Notes: a model not told the origin generated them from the letters alone. A stretch of 64,000 nt of DNA from Actinocatenispora rupis (GCF_016861975.1 NZ_BOMB01000001.1:434001-498000); one strand, 5' to 3'. Shown: positions 34,071-47,335, numbered from the stretch's first letter. Numbers and translations are program-made.

Positions 34071-34871
34071 TCACGGAGCCATGTCCACGTCGACACCGAG
34101 CGTGTCGGCGAGGTGTCGCCGGCACGCGGCCTCCATCGCCGCCGGCCACACCGCCCCGGTACGCGCGGCCAGCTGCCGTCCCAGCGGCAGGAACGCCTGG
34201 GCGCACGACAGATGCGCGGCGACCACCGACTCCCGGGTCGCCGCCGCCGGCGGCAGGCCCGCCAGTACCGCCAGCCGGTCCGGCGGCAACAGCCCCACCA
34301 GCCGCAGCGCGCCACCCCGGTCCGGTACGGCGACGTCCTCCAGCATCAGCCGGACCAGCAACGTACGCAGCAGGCCCGCGCCGGACACGCCCACCACGTA
34401 CTCGCCGCGGCCGACGACCACCGGCAGCAGTCCGAGTACCCGGAGGAACTCGGTGGCCAGCGCGGCGATCCGGTCGGGGTCGGGCGCCAGCGGCGGGGCA
34501 TCCGGCCGCAGCCGCGCCGCCAGCCCGGCCCGGTCGAACAGCACCGCCAGCCCGGTACCGCTGCGCCCGGCCACGTCGCCCGGTACGCCGACGGACACGT
34601 CGAAACGCAGCCACTCCGGCGTCACGTGCGTGACGACCGGCGCGCCACCCAGCCGCTCCCGGTACACCGTCGGCGTGATCCGGTCGCAGGTCGCCGGCCA
34701 GTCGGCGAGGAACCCGGCACGGTCGGCGTCCGCGGTGACCAGCCAGACGTCGACGTCCGAGTACCGGTCGTGGTCGCCGCGGCCGCGACTGCCGGCGAGC
34801 CAGGCCGCGAGTACCCGGGGGTCCGTGCGCAACTCCCGGTCGAGCCGGGCGATCAGCTCCGCGTCGTCCAT
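34071..34871 (-). CDS. Nucleotidyltransferase-domain protein (aminoglycoside-NTase-like)
   Basis: 266 residues. AWLAGSRGRGDHDRYSDVDVWLV is the GS...DxD catalytic motif of the Pol-beta nucleotidyltransferase fold; the third acid is probably in WLRFDVSV. A helical C-terminal half follows. The arrangement is as in AadA/LinB-like nucleotidyltransferases that adenylylate small molecules, including antibiotics, but a specific substrate cannot be inferred. The ATG at 34871 has no clear ribosome site. Confidence 0.78.
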   Translation of the reverse strand: MDDAELIARLDRELRTDPRVLAAWLAGSRGRGDHDRYSDVDVWLVTADADRAGFLADWPATCDRITPTVYRERLGGAPVVTHVTPEWLRFDVSVGVPGDVAGRSGTGLAVLFDRAGLAARLRPDAPPLAPDPDRIAALATEFLRVLGLLPVVVGRGEYVVGVSGAGLLRTLLVRLMLEDVAVPDRGGALRLVGLLPPDRLAVLAGLPPAAATRESVVAAHLSCAQAFLPLGRQLAARTGAVWPAAMEAACRRHLADTLGVDVDMAP

Positions 34872-35125
34872 CCGGTCGAGGCTACGGCGTGCCGGCGGGA
34901 TCGGGCCTGCCACCAGTACGGCCAGCGTGTCGCCTGCTGCGGGCAGCCGACCCGCGTTGCCCCACGGCGTGCTGTCCGGTCTGCACGGGCGCAGCAAACG
35001 CATCGCGTACCACGCCCGCGCCGCCGGCGTTCCTGCGCACAGCGCGACGCTCGCGCAACCGGGGATGGTGCGACGCCTGGCGGTGGGGATCCCGGGAGGG
35101 GACCGGGGCGCATAGCATCGACGGA

Positions 35126-36283
35126 ATGCAGCCCTCCGGCCCGAATCCCGACGGTCCCCCCGCAGATCCCCCGTCCGTCCCGCCCACCGCCGCCGCGGAG
35201 CCCGCCGGCACGGAGCCCGCCAGCGCCACCGGCCCAGCCGGATCACCGCCGCCCGCCGGTACGCCCGCGCCACCTCCCGCTGCGCCGTACGCGCAATCCC
35301 CGGGCACCCCGCAGCCCGGTTCCGGCCTGCCGCCCGTCGGCGGATTGCCGCAAGGAACCGGATCGCCGCAGGGAACTGGAGTCCCGCAGGGCCCCGGAGC
35401 GGCGCAGGCTCCCGGAACGCCGCAGGGAACCGGAGCGCCACAGGGCCCCGGAATCCCGCAGGCCGCTGGAACGCCGCAGGGAACCGGTATGCCGCAGGGA
35501 ATGGGGATCCCGCAGGGAACGGGGATGCCGCAGGGTTGCGGGATGCCGTACGGCGCCGCGATGCCGCCGGGTGCGCCGCCGCCGGGCGCGCCGGCCGCCG
35601 CCGGTACGTCCGCGCCGCCGGTGTGGCTGCTGATCGGGCCGGCGCTGGGCGCCGTGCTGGGGTTGGTCCTGGCGACGAGCCTGGTCGGCCCGGGTGGTCT
35701 GGCGGTGCAGCGCGACCTGGGTGTCTCGGCGACCGCGCTGGGTGTCGTGATCGCCGCGTACCTGCTGCCGATGGTGCTGGTCGGCGCGCTCGGGGTCGTC
35801 GTCGGCCGGCGGTTCCCGACCGCAGTCGCCGCCCCCGGTCTGGTACTCCTGCTCGTGGGCCTGCTGCTGTCGGCGCTCACCCCGTCGGCGCCGGTGATCG
35901 TCGTCGGCCGGGTGCTGTGCGGGATCGGCGCGGGCGCGGCCGCCGGTACGGTGGTGGGCCTGGCCCTCGGGTACCGGCGGCGTGGTCTGGCGCTCGGGTT
36001 GACGGCGGGGGTCGGGCTGGTGGCGCTGGTGCTCGGCCCGGTGGACGGCTTCGTGTGGTCGACGTTCCTGGCGTGGCGCTGGATCTTCTTCGCCGCGGTG
36101 CCGGTCGCGCTGGTCGCGATCGCGGTCACCGCCGTCGCAGGCATCGTCCGGCTGACCCGCCGCCCGGCCGTGACACACCCGTACCCGCCCGTAACAGGCA
36201 CCGGGCAGCCGGCGTTCCCGCCCGCGGCACAGCAGCCGGGTCCGGCCGCGGCGCAGCAGCCGTACCCGCCGGCCGCGGGCTGA
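35126..36283 (+). CDS. Half-size MFS-like membrane protein with Pro/Gly-rich repeat N-terminus
   Basis: 385 residues. The first 165 or so are disordered, rich in Pro, Gly, Ala and Gln, with about ten copies of a PQGTG/PQGPG pentad-to-heptad spaced by single hydrophobic residues (near 75-145). Six predicted helices follow: WLLIGPALGAVLGLVLATSL, LGVVIAAYLLPMVLVGALGVVVG, APGLVLLLVGLLLSAL, IVVGRVLCGIGAGAAAGTVVG, LALGLTAGVGLVALVLG and WIFFAAVPVALVAIAVT. They correspond to the N-terminal half of a DHA2 MFS transporter (LAVQRDLGVSATALGVVIAAYLLP, WRWIFFAAVP). The C-terminal half is absent; a Pro/Gln tail ends the protein. A complete transporter would need to dimerise. Confident ATG at 35126 but weak ribosome site. 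Confidence 0.8.
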   Translation: MQPSGPNPDGPPADPPSVPPTAAAEPAGTEPASATGPAGSPPPAGTPAPPPAAPYAQSPGTPQPGSGLPPVGGLPQGTGSPQGTGVPQGPGAAQAPGTPQGTGAPQGPGIPQAAGTPQGTGMPQGMGIPQGTGMPQGCGMPYGAAMPPGAPPPGAPAAAGTSAPPVWLLIGPALGAVLGLVLATSLVGPGGLAVQRDLGVSATALGVVIAAYLLPMVLVGALGVVVGRRFPTAVAAPGLVLLLVGLLLSALTPSAPVIVVGRVLCGIGAGAAAGTVVGLALGYRRRGLALGLTAGVGLVALVLGPVDGFVWSTFLAWRWIFFAAVPVALVAIAVTAVAGIVRLTRRPAVTHPYPPVTGTGQPAFPPAAQQPGPAAAQQPYPPAAG

Positions 36284-36292
36284 ACCACCGGC

Positions 36293-36328
36293 GTACGCCG
36301 CGGCGAAGGCATCTCCGCCGCGGCGTAC
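36293..36328. terminator. Bidirectional terminator, half-MFS / GHL10 gene
   Basis: Perfect 13-bp stem GTACGCCGCGGCG (36293-36305) with CGCCGCGGCGTAC (36316-36328), 10-base loop, between convergent genes. Confidence 0.85.
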
Positions 36329-36335
36329 ACATGGG

Positions 36336-37931
36336 TCAGACGGTGCGGGCGTTGCCGGGCGCGCTGCGGACTCCGGTACGGCTGACCGCGACCACCTGGT
36401 ACGTGCGGGGTTCGGTGCCGGGGGTCGGGTCGGTCCAGGACTGGACCCGGCCGTCCGCGCGGACGGTGGCGACGAGGTTGCGCGCGTCGACGATGTCGGC
36501 CGCGCGTTCGCCGTCGAACCGGAAGATCGCGTAGCTCGCCGGCGCCGGCGAGCCCGTCCCCACCCAGTCCAGGCGTACGCCGTCGGCGGTGCGGCGGGCG
36601 CGCGCCAGCTCCGGCCGGTTGGGTACCCGGGGATCGAGGTGCGGCAGGGCCGGGGTGAGCGCCGGGTGCTGGTAGTGGTCGGCGACGACGCGGCTGGTGG
36701 CGCCGAGCGCGTCGGTACGGACGTCCTTGGCGGAGAAGTACACGTTGCCGGCGACCTCGGGGTACTGCTGGTCGAGCGTGAGGTGCCTGGTCAGCTCGGT
36801 CGGGTCGAGCCACGCGCCGGACGTGTTGACCTTGTACGTGGCCTCGCCGATGTAGAGCTTGGTGTCGGTGCCGCGCACCTGCTCGGCCCACCACGGCGTG
36901 AGCTTGGCGTAGTCGGCGACGGCGAGCCCGATGTTCCAGTACACCTGCGGGTTGATGTAGTCGAGCCAGCCCTTCTTCACCCAGCCGCGGGTGTCGGCGA
37001 AGTTCGCGTCGTACGACTCGGTGCCGCCGGTGTCGGAGCCGTTCGGGTCGCTGGCCTTGTTGCGCCAGATGCCGAACGGGCTGACCCCGAACGCCAGCCA
37101 CGGTTTCGCCGCGTGGATCCGGTGCTGCATCTCGGAGACGAGCAGGTCGATGTTGTGCCGGCGCCAGTCCTCGATCCGGTCGAACCCGGCGCCGTACGTC
37201 GCGTACGTGTCCGCGTCCGGCAGCGTCTCGCCGGCCACCGGGTACGGGTAGAAGTAGTCGTCGAAGTGGACGCCGTCGATGTCGTACCGAGTGGCGTCGA
37301 GGATCGCGTCCTCGACGAACCGGCGCACCTCGGGGATGCCGGGGTTGTAGTAGAGCTTCGGGCCGTACGCGAAGACCCACTCGGGATGCTGGCGCGCCGG
37401 GTGCCACGGCACGAGCTTCGTCGGGTCGGTCTGCATGCTCACCCGGTACGGGTTGAACCACGCGTGCAGCTGGAGGTTGCGCTTGTGCGCCTCGGCGACC
37501 GCGAACTCCAGCGGGTCGTACCCGGGGTCGGTGCCCTGCGTGCCGGTCAGGTACTGCGACCACGGCTCGTACTGCGACGGCCAGAACGCGTCGGCGGTGG
37601 GCCGTACCTGGAGCATGACGGCGTTCAGGTTGAGCCGTACGGCCAGGTCGAACCAGGCGACGAGCTGGTCGCGCTGCTGCTGCGCGGGCAGTCCGGTACC
37701 GGATGGCCAGTCGATGTTGACCACGCTGGCGATCCACATCGCGCGCAGCTGCTCCAGCGGCGCGTTCGGGTCGGCGGTGCCGGGTGCGGTCCCGGCGGGC
37801 GCGGTCGCGGCGCCGGCCGGCATCGCGGTCGCGGAGCCGCCGGGGAGTACCGCGGCCGTGGTGGCGGCGGCGGTCCCGGCGGCGAGCGCGCCGAACCGGC
37901 GGCGGCTGATCGGCGTCCCTGGCTGCGACAT
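36336..37931 (-). CDS. Secreted GHL10/DUF187-family glycoside hydrolase
   Basis: 531 residues. Tat signal (SRRRFGALAAGTAAATTAAVLPG). The GHL10 barrel includes LRAMWIASVVNIDWPS, LNAVMLQVRPTADAFWPS, LQLHAWFNPYRV, YYNPGIPEVRRFVEDAILDATRYDIDGVHFDDYFYPYP (acidic DD pair), KPWLAFGVSPFGIWRNKA and WLDYINPQVYWNIG. A fibronectin-like C-terminal domain follows (from about 440). These enzymes act on peptidoglycan glycans or other polysaccharides outside the cell; the substrate is inferred. AGGGAA precedes the ATG. Confidence 0.92.
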   Translation of the reverse strand: MSQPGTPISRRRFGALAAGTAAATTAAVLPGGSATAMPAGAATAPAGTAPGTADPNAPLEQLRAMWIASVVNIDWPSGTGLPAQQQRDQLVAWFDLAVRLNLNAVMLQVRPTADAFWPSQYEPWSQYLTGTQGTDPGYDPLEFAVAEAHKRNLQLHAWFNPYRVSMQTDPTKLVPWHPARQHPEWVFAYGPKLYYNPGIPEVRRFVEDAILDATRYDIDGVHFDDYFYPYPVAGETLPDADTYATYGAGFDRIEDWRRHNIDLLVSEMQHRIHAAKPWLAFGVSPFGIWRNKASDPNGSDTGGTESYDANFADTRGWVKKGWLDYINPQVYWNIGLAVADYAKLTPWWAEQVRGTDTKLYIGEATYKVNTSGAWLDPTELTRHLTLDQQYPEVAGNVYFSAKDVRTDALGATSRVVADHYQHPALTPALPHLDPRVPNRPELARARRTADGVRLDWVGTGSPAPASYAIFRFDGERAADIVDARNLVATVRADGRVQSWTDPTPGTEPRTYQVVAVSRTGVRSAPGNARTV

Positions 37932-38173
37932 TCGTGAGTTCCCTTCACGGGTAACGACGTATCGGTAGGGAAGTTTCAGCCCTGGGCGGGCCGAACGCAA
38001 TGGGTCGGGCGGTCCGAGATCGCCCTACGGGGCAGATCGGGCGAAGCCCGGCGCATGCTGGGAGCCCGCCGGGCCCGGGCCGTGAATCAGCTCCCGATCC
38101 CGCCGTCGGCGTGGTCGCCACCGGTACGCCGCGGGATCGTGGAAGGCGACCTGTCGGCGGGGAGGGGGACCGG

Positions 38174-40273
38174 GTGGCGCGACGGACGAGACTCGCGGGA
38201 CTGTCCGCGTTGGTACTGTGCGGCGTCGCCGCCGGGCTCGTGCTCGCCGCGGCGGCGTTCCCGGTGACCGCGTTGAGCGGGCTGGTGGCGAAGGCGACGG
38301 GCGACTCGTTCGACAGCCTGCCCGCGGCGCTGCGCGTACCACCCTCCCAACAGGCCTCCTACCTGTACGCGTCCGACGGAAAGACCCTGATCACCACGTT
38401 CTACGACCAGAACCGTACGGACGTCGCGCTGGACGACATCGCCCCGGTGATGCGCAAGGCGATCGTCGCCGCCGAGGACACCCGCTTCTACCAGCACGGC
38501 GGCGTCGACCCGCGCGGCGTCGTCCGCGCCCTCGTCGCCAACGGCAGCAACGGCGGCGTCAGCCAGGGCGCCTCCACCCTGACCATGCAGTACGTGCGGA
38601 ACGTGTTGAAGACGGATCCGCGGCTGTCCGCGCAGGAACGCGCCGAGGCGACCCAGGACACCGCCGCCCGCAAACTCACCGAGATGCGGTACGCGGTGGC
38701 CCTGGAACAGAAGCTGTCCAAGGACGAGATCCTCCGCCGCTACCTCAACATCGCGTACTTCGGCAACGGCGCGTACGGCATCTACGCGGCGAGCCAGGCG
38801 TACTTCTCGGTGCCGCCGAGCAAACTGACGCTCGCGCAGGCCGCACTGCTGGCCGGACTGGTGCAGTCGCCGGACGCGGACAACCCGGTGCGCGGCGACC
38901 GGCAGGCCGCGCTCGACCGCCGGGCGTACGTGCTGGGCGCGATGGCGAAGGCCGGCGACATCTCCCGGGCCACGGCCACCCGTACGGCGAAGGCACCGCT
39001 GCGGCTGGATCCCGGTGCCGCCCCGCCCAACGACTGCGTCTCGGTGCCGTCCGCGCACGACGACTGGGGCTTCTTCTGCGACTACGTCAAGCGCTGGTGG
39101 GACGCGCAGCCGGCGTTCGGCCGTACGGTCGCGGAGCGGGAGAACGCGCTGCGGCAGGGCGGCTACCGCATCGTCACGTCGCTGTCGCCGGACGTCCAGG
39201 CCACCGCGCTCGCGCAGTCCCTTTCCGTGTACGGGTACGACAACCCGCGCGCGCTGCCGATGGCCGTCGTACAACCGGGGACCGGGCGGGTGCTGAGCCT
39301 CGCGGTGAACCGGCACTTCAGCCTGGCCGCGAACCCGTCCGGCCAGAACGGGTACCCGAACACCACGGCGCAGCTCGTCGCCGGGGGCGGCGGCGTCGAC
39401 GGGTACCAGGCGGGGTCGACGTTCAAGATGTTCACGATGCTGGCCGCGCTGGACGCCGGGATGCCGCTGTCCACCAGCTTCGACGCGCCGTCGCGGCTGC
39501 AGACGAAGTGGCCCGACTCCGGCCCCGCGAGCTGCGGCGGCTACTACTGCCCCGGCAACGACAACCCGTCCTGGATGGACGGCACCCGCACCATGTGGAC
39601 CGGGTACGGCCGCTCCGTGAACACGTACTTCGTGTGGCTGGAGGAGCAGGTCGGCGCGGACCGGGCGGTCGCGATGGCGAAGCGGCTCGGCATCACGTTC
39701 CGCGCCGACTCGGACGCCGAGCGGGCCGCGACGTCGGCGTCGTCGTGGGGTTCGTTCACGCTCGGCGTCGCGGACACCACCCCGCTCGACCTCGCCAACG
39801 CGTACGCGACGGTCGCCGCGGACGGGAAGTACTGCACGCCCACGCCGGTCGTGTCGATCACCGACGCCAACGGCAGGAAGCTGTCGGCGGGGCAACCGGA
39901 CTGCCGGCAGGCGGTGTCGGCGGACGTGGCGCGGGCGGCGACCGACGCGGCGCGCTGCCCCGTCGGCCAGCAGTCGTACGCGGGGGAGTGTGACGGCGGG
40001 ACGGCGCCGTCGGTCGGGCAGGTCCTGTCCGGGCGGCAGGTCGGCGGCAAGACCGGCAGCGCGGAGAACAACGCGACGGAGACGTTCGTCGGCTTCACCC
40101 CGCAGGTGGCGGCGGCCGGCATCGCGGCCAACCCGTCCGACCCGTCCGACTACGTGGGGGCCGGTGTCTCGGACGCCGTCGACCAGGCCGTCGCGCGCAC
40201 CATGCGTACCGCGCTGGCGGGGCAGCCGGCGGTCGACTTCGGTCGCCCGCCGGCCCGGCTCACCGGCGGCTGA
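38174..40273 (+). CDS. Class A penicillin-binding protein (transglycosylase/transpeptidase)
   Basis: 699 residues. One N-terminal helix (LAGLSALVLCGVAAGLVLAAAAF), then GT51 with AIVAAEDTRFYQHGGVDPRGVVRA (catalytic Glu), QGASTLTMQYVRN, KDEILRRYLNIAYFGNGAYGI. The transpeptidase domain has STFK in YQAGSTFKMFTML, SVN and KTGSAE. It polymerises and cross-links peptidoglycan. The GTG at 38174 follows GGGGAGGGGGAC; the frame is open further upstream but without a ribosome site. The gene tail is duplicated downstream. Confidence 0.95.
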   Translation: MARRTRLAGLSALVLCGVAAGLVLAAAAFPVTALSGLVAKATGDSFDSLPAALRVPPSQQASYLYASDGKTLITTFYDQNRTDVALDDIAPVMRKAIVAAEDTRFYQHGGVDPRGVVRALVANGSNGGVSQGASTLTMQYVRNVLKTDPRLSAQERAEATQDTAARKLTEMRYAVALEQKLSKDEILRRYLNIAYFGNGAYGIYAASQAYFSVPPSKLTLAQAALLAGLVQSPDADNPVRGDRQAALDRRAYVLGAMAKAGDISRATATRTAKAPLRLDPGAAPPNDCVSVPSAHDDWGFFCDYVKRWWDAQPAFGRTVAERENALRQGGYRIVTSLSPDVQATALAQSLSVYGYDNPRALPMAVVQPGTGRVLSLAVNRHFSLAANPSGQNGYPNTTAQLVAGGGGVDGYQAGSTFKMFTMLAALDAGMPLSTSFDAPSRLQTKWPDSGPASCGGYYCPGNDNPSWMDGTRTMWTGYGRSVNTYFVWLEEQVGADRAVAMAKRLGITFRADSDAERAATSASSWGSFTLGVADTTPLDLANAYATVAADGKYCTPTPVVSITDANGRKLSAGQPDCRQAVSADVARAATDAARCPVGQQSYAGECDGGTAPSVGQVLSGRQVGGKTGSAENNATETFVGFTPQVAAAGIAANPSDPSDYVGAGVSDAVDQAVARTMRTALAGQPAVDFGRPPARLTGG

Positions 40274-40340
40274 CCCACGTCGGATCCGTTGCGCTGCAGC
40301 GGATCCGGCGACTCCGCCCACCGGCCCGGCTCACCGGCGG
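40250..40340. repeat. Duplicated gene tail after the PBP gene
   Basis: 20 bases at 40250-40269 (the last codons) recur exactly at 40321-40340, and weaker identity extends to about 43 bases on each side, including a CGGATCCG element. In the second copy the stop is CGA, outside the gene. Confidence 0.85.
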
Positions 40341-40362
40341 CCGACGCGACGGATCCGGCGGT

Positions 40363-40854
40363 TCAGTTCGCGGGCCAGGACAGCTCGTAGTAGCGGACCT
40401 TGGCGTCGGAACGGACGTAGCGCATGCCGGCGGCGTGCATGACCCGCTGGGACGGTACGTTGTCGTGCCCGGTGTCGCCGCGGACGGTCCGCACACCGAG
40501 CGACCGGGCCAGGGCCAGTACCGCGCGCAGCGCCTCCGCCGCGTACCCGTGCCCGCGTACCGACTCGACCAGGCCGTACCCGATGGCCACGGCGCGGTCG
40601 CCGTCCGGCGGTCCGTGGAAGCCGATCCCGCCGACCGTGGCACCGTCCAGCCGGATCTGGTACGTGCCGAACGGGCCCGGGTCGCCCGTACCGGCGTGGT
40701 GGTCGAGGACGTTCTGCGCGCTCCGGCTGTCACCGGCCGTCGGGTACCCGTCGGCCCACCGGTCGGCGGGCCCCGGCTCGCCCGCCGCCACGCGCCGCGC
40801 CTCGGCGACGGTCAGCAGGTGCAGGACCAGGCGGTCGGTACGGAGATCAGCCAC
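40363..40854 (-). CDS. GNAT-family N-acetyltransferase
   Basis: 163 residues. LRTDRLVLHLLTVAEARRVAAGE, GTYQIRLDGATVGGIGFHGPPDG, VAIGYGLVESVRGHGYAAEALRAVLALARSLGVRTVRGDTGHDNVPSQRVMHAAGM are the four GNAT motifs; R.GHGYA is the acetyl-CoA pyrophosphate loop. Substrate unknown. GTG at 40854. Confidence 0.9.
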   Translation of the reverse strand: MADLRTDRLVLHLLTVAEARRVAAGEPGPADRWADGYPTAGDSRSAQNVLDHHAGTGDPGPFGTYQIRLDGATVGGIGFHGPPDGDRAVAIGYGLVESVRGHGYAAEALRAVLALARSLGVRTVRGDTGHDNVPSQRVMHAAGMRYVRSDAKVRYYELSWPAN

Positions 40855-40920
40855 GCTGCCATGCCTACCAGCACCGACACCCACCCGGCACCCGCGTTTC
40901 CATCCCGTGACCGGCACGGT

Positions 40921-42216
40921 TCAGCTGGCCACCGCCTCCGGTACCGGGGCGTCGGCGGCGGCCGTACCGCGGGTGCGGCGGCCCACGACCGCGGCGAACA
41001 CGGCCGCCTGCAGGCAGAGCGCGCCGGCCACGTACCAGGCGACGTCGTACGAGCCGAGCGAGTCGCGCAGCAGCCCGGCGCCGGTGGCGGCGATGGCCGC
41101 GCCGACCTGGTGGGCGGCGAACACCCAGCCGAACACGATCGGCGCCGAGTCGCCGAACGCCTTGCGGCACAAGGCAACCGTCGGCGGTACGGTGGCCACC
41201 CAGTCGAGTCCGTAGAACAGGATGAACAGCAGGATGCTGGGGTGCGCGGTGGCCGCGAACAGCTGCGGCAGGACGAGCAGCGACAGGCCGCGCAGCCCGT
41301 AGTAGACGGTGAGCAGGACGCGGGAGTCGACCCGGTCGGTGAGCCAGCCGGAGAACACGGTGCCGACCACGTCGAAGATCCCGACGAGGGCGAGCAGCCC
41401 GGCGGCGGTCTGTTCGGGCATGCCGTGGTCGTGTGCGGCGGGGATGAAGTGCGTGCCGACGAGCCCGTTCGTGGACGCGCCGCAGATCGCGAAACTGCCC
41501 GCCAGCAGCCAGAACGTTCCGGTACGCGACGCCGCGCGCAGCTCGCGCAGCGCCCGGGTGGCCGTCCCGCGGACCTGCCGTACGGGCGGCGCGAGCGCGG
41601 TCTCGCCGTACGGCGGGAGTCCCACGTCCCGCGGGTACTCCCGCATCAGGGCCAGTACGAGTGGGGCGACGAGCAGCGCGGCGGCGGCGACGACGAGCGC
41701 GACGGCGCGCCAGCCGTACGCGGTGGCGATGCGGGAGAGGACGGGTAGGAAGATCAGCTGCCCGGTGGCGCCGCCGGCGGTGAGGATGCCGGTGACGGCG
41801 CCGCGGTGCCGTACGAACCAGCGCCCGGTCACCGTCGCCACGAACGCCAGCGCCATCGAGCCGGTGCCGACGCCGACGAGTACGCCCCAGCAGAGGACGA
41901 GCTGCCAGCTCGCGGTCATGAACACGGTCAGCCCGCTGCCGGCGGCGACCAGGACGAGCGCCACCGTGACGGTCCGGCGTACGCCGAAGCGTTCCATCAG
42001 GGCGGCGGCGAACGGCGCCGTCAGCCCGTACAGGAGGAGGTTGACGCTGACGGCGGTGGAGATCGTGCCGCGCGACCAGCCGAACGCCTGGTGCAACGGG
42101 TCGATGAGGACGCCCGGGGTGGCGCGGAAGCCGGCGGCGCCGACGAGCGCGACGAACGCGACGGCGGCAACGGGCCACGCCCGGTGGATGCGGGTACGGC
42201 GGGGTGCGGTGGTCAC
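40921..42216 (-). CDS. MFS transporter (OFA/monocarboxylate-like)
   Basis: 431 residues, 12 predicted helices. LHQAFGWSRGTISTAVSVNLLLYGLTAPFAAALMERFGVRRTVTVALVLVAAGSGL and the loop GRWFVRHRGAVTGILTAGGATGQ match the oxalate/formate antiporter and monocarboxylate branch of the MFS. GTG start at 42216, no clear ribosome site. It is divergent from a GlxA-type regulator 72 bases away, which probably controls it. Confidence 0.9.
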   Translation of the reverse strand: MTTAPRRTRIHRAWPVAAVAFVALVGAAGFRATPGVLIDPLHQAFGWSRGTISTAVSVNLLLYGLTAPFAAALMERFGVRRTVTVALVLVAAGSGLTVFMTASWQLVLCWGVLVGVGTGSMALAFVATVTGRWFVRHRGAVTGILTAGGATGQLIFLPVLSRIATAYGWRAVALVVAAAALLVAPLVLALMREYPRDVGLPPYGETALAPPVRQVRGTATRALRELRAASRTGTFWLLAGSFAICGASTNGLVGTHFIPAAHDHGMPEQTAAGLLALVGIFDVVGTVFSGWLTDRVDSRVLLTVYYGLRGLSLLVLPQLFAATAHPSILLFILFYGLDWVATVPPTVALCRKAFGDSAPIVFGWVFAAHQVGAAIAATGAGLLRDSLGSYDVAWYVAGALCLQAAVFAAVVGRRTRGTAAADAPVPEAVAS

Positions 42217-42288
42217 GGGGACCAGCTTCGATCATGGTCGGCGGACGGGGCCAGTGGCCGGAAAGCCATCCTGTGAAAGAATCGGGCC

Positions 42289-43263
42289 ATGGCCGCTCAC
42301 GTCGTCGCCGTACTCGCGCTGGACCAGGTCGTCGGGATGGACATGACCATCCCGTCGCAGATCTTCGGTCCCGCCCGCGGCCCCGACGGCGCCCACCTCT
42401 ACGACGTGCGCATCTGCACCGCCGACGGCGGGCCCGTCCGGTCGGCCGCGCGGTTCACCCTGCTGCCCGACCACGACCTGTCCGCCGTGGCCGCCGCCGA
42501 CACCGTCATCGTCCCCGGCATGTACCAGCGCGACGCGTACGAGCGGGGCACGCTCGCCGCGCCGGTCCGCGACGCCCTGACCGCCGCGTACGGGCGGGGC
42601 GCGCGGCTGATGTCGATCTGTACCGGGGCGTTCGCGCTCGCCGCGACCGGGTTGCTGGACGGGCGGCCCGCGGCGACGCACTGGCGTTCGGTGGACCGGT
42701 TCCGCGCGCTCTACCCGAAGGTACGGCTCGACCCGGACGTGCTGTTCGTCGACGACGGCGACGTGCTCACGTCCGCCGGGGTGGCCGCCGGTCTCGACCT
42801 GTGTCTGCACGTGCTGCGCCGCGACCACGGCACCGAGCTGGCCAACCACATCGCGCGGCGCGCCGTCGTACCGGCGTGGCGGCCGGGCGGGCAGTCCCAG
42901 TTCATCGAGCGCCCGATGCCCGAACGGGTCGAGGCGAGCACCGCGCCGACCCGCCAGTGGGCGCTCGCGCACCTCGACCGCCCCCTCGGCCTGGACGAAC
43001 TGGCCGCGCACAGCCGGATGAGCGTGCGCACCTTCACCCGGCGGTTCCGGGAGGAGACGGGCATGTCGCCGAACCGGTGGGTCACCCGGCAGCGCGTCGA
43101 GGCGGCCCGCCACCTGCTGGAGGCGAGCGACCTGTCCGTCGAGCAGATCGCCCGCCGCTGCGGTTTCGGGACAGCGGTGTCGCTGCGCCAGCACCTCCGT
43201 ACCGCGCTGGGGGTGTCGCCGGGCGCGTACCGGCGCACGTTCCGCCCGCCCGTACCGTCCTGA
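42289..43263 (+). CDS. GlxA-family AraC-type transcriptional regulator
   Basis: 324 residues. The N-terminal DJ-1/PfpI-like domain has the Cys elbow in SICTGAFALAATGLL and an ATHW motif. The C-terminal AraC double HTH is LGLDELAAHSRMSVRTFTRRFREETGMSPNRWVTRQRVEAARHLL and EQIARRCGFGTAVSLRQHLRTALGVSPGAYRRTF. It probably senses a metabolite and controls the divergent MFS gene. ATG at 42289. Confidence 0.92.
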   Translation: MAAHVVAVLALDQVVGMDMTIPSQIFGPARGPDGAHLYDVRICTADGGPVRSAARFTLLPDHDLSAVAAADTVIVPGMYQRDAYERGTLAAPVRDALTAAYGRGARLMSICTGAFALAATGLLDGRPAATHWRSVDRFRALYPKVRLDPDVLFVDDGDVLTSAGVAAGLDLCLHVLRRDHGTELANHIARRAVVPAWRPGGQSQFIERPMPERVEASTAPTRQWALAHLDRPLGLDELAAHSRMSVRTFTRRFREETGMSPNRWVTRQRVEAARHLLEASDLSVEQIARRCGFGTAVSLRQHLRTALGVSPGAYRRTFRPPVPS

Positions 43264-43295
43264 CCCGCGGTTCCGGAAAGGGTTCGGCGCGGTTT

Positions 43296-43370
43296 CCGGG
43301 AATGGTGGACGGAAACGTGAACACGGTGTTCGCGTTTGCTTTTCCGGGGCGGATCGGAAATCATTCCCGG
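43296..43370. promoter_or_regulatory. Inverted repeats before the NmrA-like gene
   Basis: CCGGGAATG (43296-43304) and CATTCCCGG (43362-43370) are perfect inverted arms 57 bases apart in a locally AT-richer region; a looping or dimer-binding operator is possible. Confidence 0.3.
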
Positions 43371-43447
43371 CATCCGGCCGCGACCCCCTTTGTGGGTTTC
43401 TTCGGCGTGCCCGGAGTTCGTGCCGCCACACAGACAGGACCCTTGCG

Positions 43448-47262
<3,815 letters not shown>

Positions 47263-47335
47263 CCGCCGTGCCCGGCCGTTCCGACGGGCGGCCGGGCCGC
47301 GCGCTGAGCGCAGGATCACAGCGCCGGTACGGCCG

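Noticed and set aside
34872-35125. Possible small gene between the nucleotidyltransferase and the half-MFS gene
   Set aside because: No frame in this 254-base stretch has a start with a ribosome site and sensible composition; nothing further is seen.
40271-40362. Repeated CGGATCCG boxes as an operator
   Set aside because: They are better explained by the duplicated gene tail and a terminator-like hairpin after the PBP gene.
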